A DNA stretch of 64,000 nucleotides from NCBI GenBank assembly GCA_964019415.1, contig OZ025873.1:2730982-2794981 (forward strand), read 5' to 3'. Below are positions 28,259 through 38,800 of the stretch, in pieces. The number at the start of each line of letters is the position of its first letter. Position 1 is the stretch's first letter. Made by a program: the position numbers and the translations under genes. Under the pieces are notes generated by a model. The model was not told where the DNA came from. It saw only the letters and a program-made list of their open reading frames with translations, and searched no databases. The stretch is from Ianthella basta (lineage: Eukaryota > Porifera > Demospongiae > Verongiida > Ianthellidae).

Positions 28259-28316
28259 TTTTTGTTCTTCGCTATGGCAACCGAGGACAGTAGGACATCT
28301 TGGCTAATGGAACAAA
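28259..28316. promoter_or_regulatory. shared 58-bp head-to-head promoter region
   Basis: Only 58 bp separate the start codons of CFAP65 (28258, -) and the E2-like gene (28317, +), so both 5' leaders and core promoters must overlap or share sequence. The E2 start codon sits in AAAATGGCGGCGG, which also fits the YY1-type start-site element. No TATA box was seen. Confidence 0.6.
28268..28282 (-). promoter_or_regulatory. RFX X-box-like site
   Basis: The - strand reads GGTTGCCATAGCGAA: a perfect X-box half-site GTTGCC, an AT spacer and an imperfect second half. RFX factors bind X-boxes in promoters of cilium genes, which fits CFAP65, whose ATG lies 10 bp downstream. Confidence 0.45.
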
Positions 28317-30164
28317 ATGGCGGCGGGCTCCTCTCAATCATTTGCCTGTGATTTCGGCCTGTCAGATAGTCTGGACGAAATCTCAGCCTTAGGTACGACC
28401 GACGACAGTAGCAGTTCTGAAGAGAACACTCACCACTTTGCGTCCATTAGGATGACGAACTCCATAGCTGACAACAAACACAAAGATTCAGCTGTGGCAG
28501 TGAAACGGTGAGGGCCAGACATCCTGCGCAGTCTATGCACCTACCATTCTACCTCGTAGTAAGCGATCAAGTGTGTTCCAATGTCTGTTCGTGTACAGAT
28601 TATTGGCCGAGAAAGCTGATCTGCTCGCCAATCCAGTGCCATTCGTCTAGTGAGTTGACTTCCATCATGTATGGTATGGTATGGTATGGATATCTTATTT
28701 CACCTGGGGAAGCCTTTAGCCATGAGGCTACTTTACAAGGCACCCAGAACAGTACAGACACAAGCACAGTAGAATAAATAAAGAGGGGTGGGGTGGGGTG
28801 AGGGGGAATAAATGAATATAAAGAATGAAAAGGCCATGCATTAATAACAATAGAATTAAATTTAAGCATTTAAAATAAAGAGTGAAGAATTGTCATGCAG
28901 GCATACACAAGTAATGTGATACAGCAGAGTACATGCATATATATGTGAATGTCATGTTTCTCTGTGTCTACTCTGTAACTTCATGCACCATCGACATTGT
29001 GTCCGATTTGATTCTTACGTGTCTCTAGTGTACATAGAGATGAGGGGTACATTTGTTCTAGCTAGTTGTACACATATTAAATGTTGTCTGGGCCTTGTGT
29101 GCATGTGTGTGTGTACATTAAACCATCTTATGCAAGGACAATGGGTCAACATAAATATCCTCCAGACACTGGTTACTGGAGGATTTATGGTTATAGTGGA
29201 TGACTCTTGCAGTCACATGGTGTGTTCCCGTTGCTCAGTGCACAGGACAAGGGGGAGAGTCTGTTTGAGTGGCTTGCTGTTATTGAAGGCCCGAGTCGAA
29301 CTGTTTACGAAGGAAGCACCTTCTTCATGGACATGTTCTTCAGTGCTCACTACCCGTTTGTTCCTCCACAGCTGGTGTTCCTCACGCGGATCTACCACTG
29401 CAACATCAATGCACAGGTACAGTACGATTATATAGTGATGCCCTGGTGTGTGTGTGTGTGCATGCATGTATGTGTGTGTAGTTCTCACACACTTGCTGTT
29501 TAACTTATGGTGCTGGCAGCATGTATATATGTATATACATATGAATGTGTGCCTGTGTAGAGTTGCCTTCAGGTGTATACATTGTGGTAAGTATGGACCA
29601 GCACTGTACGTATTTCTTATCGACAATGTATGCATGTGCATTGTTACACTCGCTAGATTTACTATGCCTGCAAGCCAGTCCAAAGATCAAACAAATGCAC
29701 AGATGCACCCTGTGTAGGCTATCCATCCCCACTAGTCTGTATGCCATATTATTCACATTTGTCAGCAGTTGTGGTGTTGCATAGTTCAAGTGCTGTGACT
29801 GTCCTGCTACACCAATATGGGTATTCTAATCTAACTTTTGTGGCCCCAGTTCAGAAGTGATTGTTTGTAATGTCGCCAGTACTGCAGGACAGTTTAAGCA
29901 CATATAAGGGGGGCAAGCTTGTTCCAAGTAATGCATGCTGCAGTCTGTGTCTACTCCCATGTTCAGGGCCAGATGAACCTCACCTGTTGTGGCCAGTGGT
30001 CTCCTAGCTACGGCATCAGGGATGTCCTCACTGCAGTGGTGAAACAACTGTCTGACTGTGACCCAGAACACCCAATGGTGAAGCACATTGCAAGGCAGTA
30101 CCAGTCAAATAGGATTCTGCATGACTCCATTGCTAGAGAATGGACGCTGCGTTTCGCACAGTAG
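28317..30164 (+). CDS. UBE2E-like ubiquitin-conjugating fold protein lacking the catalytic Cys
   Basis: Four-exon E2-fold gene: 28317-28507, 28599 to about 28635 or 28649, 29213-29416, 29967-30164. The Ser-rich N-terminal extension (TDDSSSSEEN), RIYHCNIN in exon 3 and the final helix ending IAREWTLRFAQ resemble the UBE2E group. The E2 core is visible: LFEWLAVIEGP, VYEGSTFFMDMFF, YPFVPPQ, then QWSP. Where active E2s read VICLD, this gene reads QMNLT after the conserved QG, so Asn sits at the catalytic Cys position; two Cys follow three residues later, and the loop is one residue shorter. The end of exon 2 is uncertain: the strong donor gives a phase clash, a weaker GTGCCA donor keeps the frame. 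It could act as an E2 variant (UEV-like) or be decaying. It shares a promoter with CFAP65. Confidence 0.72.
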
Positions 30165-30398
30165 AAGAAGCTTTCAGATTGACGAATTGCTACTATTATT
30201 GATGAATTTAGTTTTTTATTCCTACAATTGTACATATTTGTTCCTTTTACAATTTACATTTAATTTTGTGTTTTATTATGCTAATTTGGTGTACGTACCT
30301 GTTGAAGTGGTTACACACAACTGGCTATTGTTGGCAGTTATGGAGATGGGGTAGGTGCATGCACAGTGATAATTAGGAATACCATGGCAAGTGTGATG

Positions 30399-30626
30399 TA
30401 TAAATATAGGTTATACTGAGATCCGAGGTGTCTACGGGATTTAGAACACCGTGGGAAACCGATTACTATAGAAGCCCATGTGAGAAGTGCAAGGGCCTCT
30501 ATATCTATATGGATATGGATATAGAATCCATAAAAAAGGGTGCGGGCCTCTATAGTAATCAGTTTCCCACGGTGTTCCAAATCCCATAGACACCTCGGAT
30601 CTCGGTAGCTATAACCTATATTTATA
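30399..30626. mobile_element. foldback MITE, about 225 bp
   Basis: Long imperfect inverted arms (about 30403-30475 and 30545-30625), ends TATAAATATAGG and CCTATATTTATA, apparently flanked by TA. No coding capacity. The equivalent place in the right duplicate (near 34212-34230) lacks it, giving an empty site. A TA target suggests a Tc1/mariner-type driver. Confidence 0.8.
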
Positions 30627-31112
30627 CACACACAGGAAACTGACCGTCATTAATGTGCTTATGATCTTGTTGTGACTGCATGTGCTCTTCTTCATCACTC
30701 ACATATGTAGGCTGACAGCCATGCACTGCTGCATGGTCATTGCATTTGGTGTAACTGTCTTTTGGTTGTCATTTGGTTGCTGTAACTAACAGAAACTAAA
30801 GTGCATCAGGTTTGGGTCTTTGGTCTTTGGTCTGAAATCTGAAAGCAAATTGTGCCTTGCACCATTTCATTGACATGTCTTTACAAAAGCCAAAAAAGCA
30901 AATTCGATGCCATCTGTTATTTTTCCGTTTAAGAGGTATACAGTGGCTTTAGTAAAGAACGGCAGATACATCCACTCGCCGGTGGTACCCCATTGAATTA
31001 TTCATTGTGTCCTGGAAAATATTGTTATCCTTCCAAATAAGGAAATCCGTGTTTGCACGTGGCCACACTTGTAAATAGAAGACTAGTGGTGCTCGGACTG
31101 GTGTGCCCCGCA

Positions 31113-31640
31113 ATGGCTGCTCCTTACCCCGATCAGCAAGCCTACCCCCAGCAGCCCTATCATCAGTTTCCCCAAGGAGGATATCAGCCAGCCCCGGCCC
31201 AGTTCGCTTCGCAGCAGGCCAAGCCGTTCCCCGCCCAGGACCGCCCACCCAGCTACGACTATGGCGGACAACCAGGCTACCAGCCAATACCCGCTGCAGC
31301 GCCCGCCACTGCCACAAGCACCACTGTCGTAGTGACGGCCCAGCCGACCCCAGTGGCCACCGCCTACCGAGCGCCCCCAGAGGCGGACTATTCGGGAATG
31401 GCGATGTGCGCCCTCGCTTGCTCAATCTTCACATTGTTCTTCTGCGGACTCTCTCTTCTCGGCCTCGCCTTGTCCATCCCCGCCCTCCTCCTGGCCATCG
31501 TGGCCTTGGGAAGCACCGGAGCATCACAGAGGAGTAACGCCCGCGTCAGCATCGCCCTCAACGTGGCGGTCATCGTGCTCTTCTTGGTGTTCTGGATCAT
31601 CTTCATTCCGGCCTACGTGGTCGACGTTATCATTTTCTGA
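31113..31640 (+). CDS. proline-rich two-pass membrane protein, copy A
   Basis: Intronless in this model, 175 residues. Residues 1-90 are rich in Pro, Gln, Tyr and Ala and contain a PPSY motif (PPxY, a ligand type for WW domains). Two hydrophobic segments follow: about 92-128 (starting MCALACSIFTLFFCGLSLLG) and about 145-170, separated by a short polar loop (GASQRSNAR). Topology resembles CD225/dispanin proteins, but I do not see a convincing CD225 signature, so the family is open. Start chosen at the first ATG before the Pro-rich tract. It is nearly identical to copy B at 34784 except at the last residues (VVDVIIF). Confidence 0.75.
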   Translation: MAAPYPDQQAYPQQPYHQFPQGGYQPAPAQFASQQAKPFPAQDRPPSYDYGGQPGYQPIPAAAPATATSTTVVVTAQPTPVATAYRAPPEADYSGMAMCALACSIFTLFFCGLSLLGLALSIPALLLAIVALGSTGASQRSNARVSIALNVAVIVLFLVFWIIFIPAYVVDVIIF

Positions 31641-31991
31641 ACCAGCTCCTAGTCCGCCATAACCTGCAGCTGCATGCCATTCCAACAGCTTTTATGTTGT
31701 CTGCATCTGTTACTTGTAGCTACTCTTTGCCTCGCTCTTCCCACTGCCTTACCATGGATTGCTGACTCGTTTATCAGTGATTGATCCTGTGTAGTTTATA
31801 CAGCTATAGGCTATAGGCTATATTTAGTCACTAAACTGCATGCATTTAGCTGAGTGTTAACGTTGATCATTAATAATCTTTGCTTGCAAGACAATATTCC
31901 AACTGATTCATAAGGTTAGCAAAAATAACAACTCTTAGGTTTAAATGCAAACCATACACAATTGTTGTATTATACATAATGCATGAGAGTT
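31641..31991. other. 3' flank of copy A
   Basis: Non-coding sequence after the stop codon, alignable to 35321-35741 with many small indels. No further gene seen. Confidence 0.6.
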
Positions 31992-33420
31992 TAGGTATAT
32001 CATTAATCATTAATCAATCGTTATTTAAGTGCACCATGCCCATGGCACTAGGGCACAGATCGGCCCCATGCGGCACTTACACATAACAGGCAAAATGAAT
32101 ACTCGATGAACCTGCAGTAGTGTTACCCAAACATTGCATGCCACATACATACAATGATAGATAACAGTTTATAGTTGTGGCATGCAGCAGACAGCAGGGA
32201 CGCAGTGGGATCCTGGGTACCACCCTTGTCACTTTGTCATCTCATCCAGGCTTCCAATGGTCCTCGTTGGGATTTCCAAGCTTCGCACCTCATCAACCAA
32301 TGATCTACATCTTCCACTTCACCCCTGTCACATTCCTTATACACACTCTCTCCTGTCTGGTCACCCCCCCTCCATCTTCCTGTCTCAATTTGAAAACCTG
32401 CCGTGCCTCCCCTCAGTTTCATCATCAACCTCCTGTCTGCCCTTCTCACCACTCTTGCACACTCCAACCACTCTCCCAACCTTACAATCCTCTTTAGCAT
32501 CTCCAACTTCGGCTTCATCCATCTCCTGATCCCATTCCTTCCGTACTTTCCTCCATGTAATGGCCTCCAGTACCTCCCTCACTTCCACATCCGACAACTC
32601 CTTAAGTACCTCCACATTAACATCCTTCCACCCAAACTGCCCCCAACACACACTCATCGTACCAATCCAAGTACCTCTGCCAAACCTCACTGCTTCCACA
32701 GCTATCCTTCTCAGCAATCAACCATCATATGTTCTGCTGTTCAGGACCTTACTCCAGAACATCACACACCGCATCCTCGCCAGCCACTTGACCGGTAGGT
32801 CCCCCATCTCTGCCAAAAGTGAGACTTTCGGGTGGAGAGTTCCAATGCCAAAGAACAACCTCAGGGCCCTCATCTGAACCTGCTCAATCTTCTCCAGATA
32901 CCGATTACACCCCCAAATCTCTGCACCATACAGCATGGTCGACTCCACCAATGATGACATAAGCTTCCTAAACACCCCCACTTCTATGTCACCTAACTCT
33001 GACCTACAACATTGAAACCAAGCACCCAAAGCCTTCTTGCCGGCCACACCTCTCTCCTCCACCATAATCTTTAACTCCAAATGTTCATCAACCACACATC
33101 TCAAATACCTATACTGCTCCACCTTGGGAATCTCCTCATTGTCAATAACATACTGTACATCTGTCCTAGCCACTCTCTTCTGCCTCATATGCATGATTCC
33201 TGACTTGCTCACAATTATCTTCATCCCCCATTCTTTGCACCACTCTACTAACACCTCTAAACTCTTCTTGATCCCTGACTCATCCGGAGCGAGCAAAGCT
33301 GTGTCGTCAGCAAAAAGCAAGCCTGGTATGATCTCTCCAGCACATTCAATCCCACAACTGGCACTCTTCAGCTGATCTACCAAACTGTTTATGTACAGGG
33401 AAAACAACAGATAGGTATAT
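31992..33420 (-). mobile_element. 5'-truncated LINE with 9-bp target duplication
   Basis: The insert at 32001-33411 is flanked by TAGGTATAT at 31992-32000 and 33412-33420. The right duplicate has the undisturbed site once near 35743-35752 (TTTAGGTATATAGG). The element reads on the - strand, starts abruptly inside the reverse transcriptase (SLYINSL motif) and ends in a TTAATGA-type tail rather than poly(A). Typical of target-primed reverse transcription. Confidence 0.9.
32237..33407 (-). pseudogene. non-LTR reverse transcriptase remnant
   Basis: Contains the RT catalytic FADD box (LLFADDTALLAPDESG), the thumb region, and a C-terminal Cys/His segment (ECDRGEVEDVDHWLMRC). Broken by an in-frame TGA at 32718-32720 and a frameshift near 32500. 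The N-terminal half of the RT and any endonuclease are missing, so it is inactive. Confidence 0.9.
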
Positions 33421-33798
33421 AGGAAGGTATAAAGTGTTACTTGATGTGATGTGGTTTAAAGTTCTAAAATATGCAACACGATCAGTTAGAAAAGTTGCAC
33501 GCTAGTTCAATCAGTACAGTTGGGCTTGGACTCTGGGGGTCACCGTGCAGCAGCCTTGGATGAGGTTGTAAGCATGTCCCTCACAGCTTCAGTCACATAC
33601 ACAAGAAAGCAGTCACGCACTCCCAGCTGACGTGTGCGCCGCTTGATGTCATTCAAGTCGTCGTCTTCAAGTATCTGCAGCCAGGTCTGTGGGGAGTTGG
33701 GGGAGAGGGTGCCCCCATTGGTCAGCTGGTGCTGGATTTCAGGATCAAGGTCAGCCGGGATAGTGGCATTGTGCCTTAGAGCAAAGAAGATGTGCTAT
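33421..33798 (-). pseudogene. 3'-end fragment of the giant repeat gene
   Basis: Aligns with 35752 to about 36140, covering the 3' flank and the last 70 or so codons of the giant protein. The stop codon TAA of the real gene is CAA here, and small indels break the frame. It is the duplicated end cut off at the junction. Confidence 0.85.
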
Positions 33799-33960
33799 AC
33801 CAATGTGGATATTCTAATCTAACTTTTATGTCCCCAGTTCAGAAGTGATTGTTTGTAATGCTCTAGTACTGCAAGACAATTAAAGCACATATAATTTTTA
33901 TGGGGGGCAAGCTTGTTCCAAGTAATGCATGTTGCAGTCGGTGTCTACTCCCATGTTCAG

Positions 33961-34012
33961 GGTCAGATGAACCTCACCTGTTGTGGCCAGTGGTCTCCTA
34001 AGCTATGGCATC
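33961..34012 (+). pseudogene. truncated duplicate of the E2-like last exon
   Basis: Begins like 29967 (GGTCAGATGAACCTCACC) and stays alignable for about 50 bp; then roughly 170 bp, including the rest of the exon and its stop codon, are deleted. Not functional. Confidence 0.85.
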
Positions 34013-34019
34013 ATAGATT

Positions 34020-34783
34020 TTTATTGATTTCTACAATTTTATATATTTTGTTCCTTTTACAATTTTCATTTAATTTTGTGTTATATGATGAATATTTGGT
34101 GACGTACATACCTGTTGAAGTGGTTACACACAACTAGCTATTGTCTGGAGTAATAGAGTTGGGGTAGGTGCATGCACAGTGATAATTAAGGATAACCATG
34201 ACACGTGTGATGTATAATAACTGTTATACACACACAGGAAACTGACTGACATTGAATGTGATTACAATCTTGTTGTGACTACATGACTGTGCTCTTCTTT
34301 ACTACTCACACACGTAGGCTGACAGCCTGCAGCTGTGCACTGCTGATCATTGCGTTTGGATGCACTGTTGTTATATTTGCTATGCTAGGTTGGGCATTTC
34401 CAGTTTGAAGAAATCAAATAAATGGATATGGGCGAAGGTAGTCATTATTTTACTGTGTCTTATGGTTGTCATTGTAACTAACAGAAACTAAAGTGCATCA
34501 GGCTCGACCCTTTAGTCTTTGGTCTGAAATCTGACAGCAAAATGTGTGCCTTGCACCATTTCATTGACATGTCTTTACTAAAGCCAAAAAACGAATTCGA
34601 TGTCATCTGTTATTTTTGAGTATACAGTAGTTTCAATAAAGAAAGGCAAAACTATCCACTCCCCGGTGGTGCCCCACTGAATTATTCATTGTGTCCTCGT
34701 TGTCCTTCCAAAATACGGAAATCCGTGTTTGCAGGTGGCCACACTTGTAGAAGACTAGTGGTGCTCGGACTGGTGTGCCCGCA
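34020..34783. other. intergenic, duplicated sequence only
   Basis: Aligns with 30190-31112 without the MITE. It holds the upstream region of membrane-protein copy B and no other gene. Confidence 0.6.
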
Positions 34784-35320
34784 ATGGCTGCTCCTTACCC
34801 CGATCAGCAAGCCTACCCCCCGCAGCCCTATCATCAGTTTCCCCAAGGAGGATATCAGCCTGCCCCGGCCCAGTTCCCTTCGCAGCAGGCCAAGCCGTTC
34901 CCCGCCCAGGACCGCCCACCCAGCTACGACTATGGCGGACAGCCAGGCTACCAGCCAATACCCGCTGCAGCGCCCGCCACCGCCACAAGCACCACTGTCG
35001 TAGTGACAGCCCAGCCGACCCCAGTGGCCACCGCCTACCAAGCGCCCCCAGAGGCGGACCATTCGGGAATGGCGACGTGCGCCCTCGTTTGCTCAATCTT
35101 CACATTGTTCTTCTGCGGACTCTCTCTTCTCGGCCTCGCCTTGTCCATCCCCGCCCTCCTCCTGGCCATCGTGGCCTTGGGAAGCACCGGATCATCGCAG
35201 AGGAATAACGCCCGCGCCAGCATCGCCCTCAACGTGATTGTCATCGTGCTTTTCTTGGTGTTCTGGGTCATCTTCATTCCGGCCTACGTGATCTTTTTCC
35301 CAAGAAGGTTAACGCTCTAG
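34784..35320 (+). CDS. proline-rich two-pass membrane protein, copy B
   Basis: Intronless paralogue of copy A, 178 residues: Pro/Gln/Tyr-rich N-terminal half with PPSY (PPxY) motif, two hydrophobic segments and a short loop (GSSQRNNAR). Most differences from copy A are single substitutions; the C-terminus differs (IFFPRRLTL instead of VVDVIIF) because of an indel near 35290. Both copies keep open frames, so both may be expressed. CD225/dispanin-like topology only. Confidence 0.75.
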   Translation: MAAPYPDQQAYPPQPYHQFPQGGYQPAPAQFPSQQAKPFPAQDRPPSYDYGGQPGYQPIPAAAPATATSTTVVVTAQPTPVATAYQAPPEADHSGMATCALVCSIFTLFFCGLSLLGLALSIPALLLAIVALGSTGSSQRNNARASIALNVIVIVLFLVFWVIFIPAYVIFFPRRLTL

Positions 35321-35859
35321 TCCGCCATAACCTGCCATTCCAACAGCTATTATCTATTGTCTGCATCTCTTGCACATGTAGCTATTTACTATTCGCTTCA
35401 CTAGCTCTTCTCACTGCCATACCATTGACTGTCAGTGAACAATCCTGTACATGTGCATGTAGTTTATATTATACACTGTACACATAGTGTATGGTAGACG
35501 TGCATACAATAGCTATAGGCAATGTTGTAGTAGTCATATGCATGCACTGTGAATTGCGCATCTGAGAGCTTATAATTAATTGTCTTTAATTTGGACATCA
35601 TTATTTAGCTGAGTGCACGCATTAATGTTGCATGATCATTAGTTATTTTTGCATGCAAGACAATATTCCAACTGATTAGCAATAAAATTAACAACTCTTA
35701 GGTTACGTACTATACACAAGTGTTGTATATAATGCATGAGATTTAGGTATATAGGAAGGTATAAAGTGTATGTTACTTGATGAGATGTGGTTTAAAGTTC
35801 TAAAATGCATGTGCAACATGATCAGTTAGAAAAGTTGCACGCTAGTTTGATCAGTACAG
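35321..35859. other. intergenic between copy B and the giant gene
   Basis: The 3' ends of copy B (+) and the giant gene (-) converge here. It contains the empty LINE target site near 35743-35752. No gene seen. Confidence 0.6.
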
Positions 35860-38800
35860 TTAGACTTGGACTCTGGGGGTCACCGTGCGGCAGCCTTGGA
35901 TGGGGTTGTCTGCCATGTCCCTCACAGCTTCAGTCACATACACAAGGAAGCAGTCACGCACACCCAGCTGACGTGTGCACACTTCCTTCCGCTTGATGTC
36001 ATTCAAGTCGTCTTTAAGGATCTGCAGCCGGATCTGAGGGGAGTTGGGGGAGAGGGTGCCCCCATCGGTCAGCTGGTGCTGGGTTTCAGGATCAAAGTCA
36101 GCTGGGATAGTGGCATTGTGCCTTAGAGCAAAGAAAGTGTGCTCTACACTGAGAAAGTTGATGGTTTCATCAAATTCCAATGTCAACACACCAGAGTCCA
36201 TGTCAATGGCAAAGTAGAGTAGCTCTGGTGGAGTCAGATCTGGTTCAAAAGCAGTCACCAAACGTCTCACCCCAGTGGATATGGCAACACTGTTTTGGTC
36301 AGTGATGCCACCAGCTGCTATTTCCAAATAGGTAGTCATCATGTCAACAGCAAGCATTGTCAGATTCTTGATGACATTCAGATCATTGTTGTCAATGGTG
36401 ACATTGATGACATCCGACGGAGCAGTGACACTGGCGTAGGGGTACACCAGTGTGTAGCTCTGAGAGGCACCACTAATGGCATTGTAGAATGTCAACCTGG
36501 CTGTATCTAGACTGGTGGAATTCACCGTCTCACTGAATGTCAGTGTCAACGTACCACTGTCCATGTCCAGACTGAGCCCTGCATATAATGGTGGGATGGT
36601 GTCAGGTACATACATGTTTGCCATGACGCTGGCGTTGAGAGAGATGGGGACCACTGGGTTACCAAACACGTCAGTGAGTGTCAGGGAGGAGAAGGAGAGG
36701 AAGGCATTGTTGATGTTAGTGGCTAGCCCTTCTCGCTTCTTCAGCTCATTTAGATCAGACACACTCAGGCGAATAGTGAGTATGGGCAAGTCTGGGTCAG
36801 TGGTGAAACTGGTGCTAGTTAGGCGGTAGGTATGCTGATCTGCAACAAGACCCGAGCCATCACTAATGATGATCTCTTCAACATCCACATTTGAGCTGAC
36901 AGTTTCGTTGAATGAGAGGACAAGGACTTCAGATGTTAGATCAAGAGTGAAGTTATCCAGCTCTGGTGGGGTGAAGTCAGTGGTGTACACTCCTACTGGC
37001 AGGACATTGATACCGTTGACCAGTTTCACAACAGATTCACCAACAATATCTGTGATGGTGACATTGTCCAGTGCAATAAACAGGGTTTGGTTAGTAAGCC
37101 CTATGTGCCTGGACTTCAACTCGTTCAGGTCACGGTTGGTGATAATGACAACCACATCAGGAGAATCCTGCATTGTCAACACGTCCCCAGTAGTAAGGGT
37201 GTACATGATGTCAGAGGTGGAGGATCTCATCTGCTGAAGAGTAATTCCTTCAAAGCGGAGGCTGCTAACATCAACAGTCTCGGAGAAATGTAAGGTAAGT
37301 GTGCCAGTGTTCATATCCATGTCAAAGGACACAAGAACTGGTTGACTGGAATCATCTTGAAACAATTCAGCTTGGAGGGCAGATGCAGCTGAGATAGGTA
37401 TGTTCGCATTCTCATTCATGTCTTCCACCAGGTACCTGGTAATGCTGATGAAGGTGGACTCCAGAGATCGTAACAGAGGGAGTTTCCTCTTGATTTCATT
37501 GAGGTCTTCTAAAGAAAGGTTGATAGTGTAAGTGATCAAGTCTTCAGTGAAATACTCTCCTCCGGTGAGGCGATGGCTCTGGTCTGGGTCTGACGACACA
37601 CTGGCGGTAGCCTGGAGAGTGATCTGTGTCACATCCAAGGTGGATGCATTCACGGGCTCGTCAAACACTAGCATCAGGGTGGATGCGTTGAGGTTGACGC
37701 CAAAGCTTGAGAGCCGTGGTCGGACAAAGTCTGGCTCAAATTCGTCCTCATCTGCACACACCACAGCACTCAGTGACGGGTTTGGCATCGTGGGGTGAGT
37801 GAGATCGTAGATGGCAGCAGACTGAATTGACAAACATGTGTTGTTGTCTGAGGTGGCCAGATCTGTGTTGCGCTTGATGTCATTCAAGTTCTCCTTGGAC
37901 AGCATCACATCCACAACAGGGCTATTATCGTTGGGGATTACAAAGCCATTCATTAGCACAACAGACCCAGGGGAGCTTCCTGAAGGATCACTCTGGAGTT
38001 GGAGCAAGCGCTGCCTGAGACTGGCTGCATTGACAGTCTCATCAAAGGTGAGGGACAGAATTTCTGATGTGAGATTGAGGGTAAAGCTCACGAGTGATGG
38101 AGAGTTTGTGTCATGGATAAGGTTGCCTGGACGGGCCTCCGTGATTCCAATGGGTACCACTGGTAGAAATGCTGAGTCAGCAATCAAAATAGGTTGTATA
38201 GTGAGGTATGTGTCCGAGGTAGTAGTAGCCACGTCTGTTAAGGCTCGAATTGAATTGGCATCAAAGACTGACAAGGAGATTGTGATGGCTGTGAGGTCAG
38301 CCATCACAGCTGAGCTGTCCATCAGTGTGTACATCACAGAGCCATTGGTGCCATTCACCAGGGTGAGTCCAGTGGGGTTAAAGGTAGACACATTAACGTA
38401 CTCGTTGAATGTTAGTGTGAGGGTGTTGGCATTGAGGTCCAGTTCAAATGCCGTCAGTATGGGGGGTGTCAGGTCAGGCTTGACACTGGAGACAGCAAGT
38501 GGTTCTGGGCAGCTGTAGTTCACTAGGTCATTACCACCAAAATCAGTGCCAGCTTCACTAGTGATGGTGAGGAAGGTGTCCTCTTCTGAAGTCCCTACTG
38601 CACTCTTGCTCTGCAAAAGGAAGAAATCCCTATCCACCATAGAAACATTAACAATGTTTGGTGGATCCAACACAACAACAGTGCCTCCAGTAAGGGAAAC
38701 CGGGCAACTACAGTTGGAGTCAGTAATTGTGATTTGCTCAGGTCTCAGTTGCACTGCTGTGAAGTCAAGTGTGAGAGGCTCACTGAAGGTAAGTGTGAGC

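Larger units (their letters stand above)
29803..33798. repeat. segmental tandem duplication, left copy
   Basis: Runs from intron 3 of the E2 gene, through its last exon and a small membrane-protein gene, to a fragment of the 3' end of the giant gene. Without the LINE (1.41 kb) and MITE (0.22 kb) insertions it is about 2.37 kb, matching the right copy. The junction with the right copy lies near 33791-33800. Confidence 0.88.
33799..36150. repeat. segmental tandem duplication, right copy
   Basis: Starts within E2 intron 3 sequence (ACCAATGTGGATATTC), contains a truncated E2 last exon and membrane-protein copy B, and continues into the intact 3' end of the giant gene. Confidence 0.88.

Noticed and set aside
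33037..33375. + strand frame opposite the LINE RT
   Set aside because: Shadow of the reverse transcriptase frame on the other strand.
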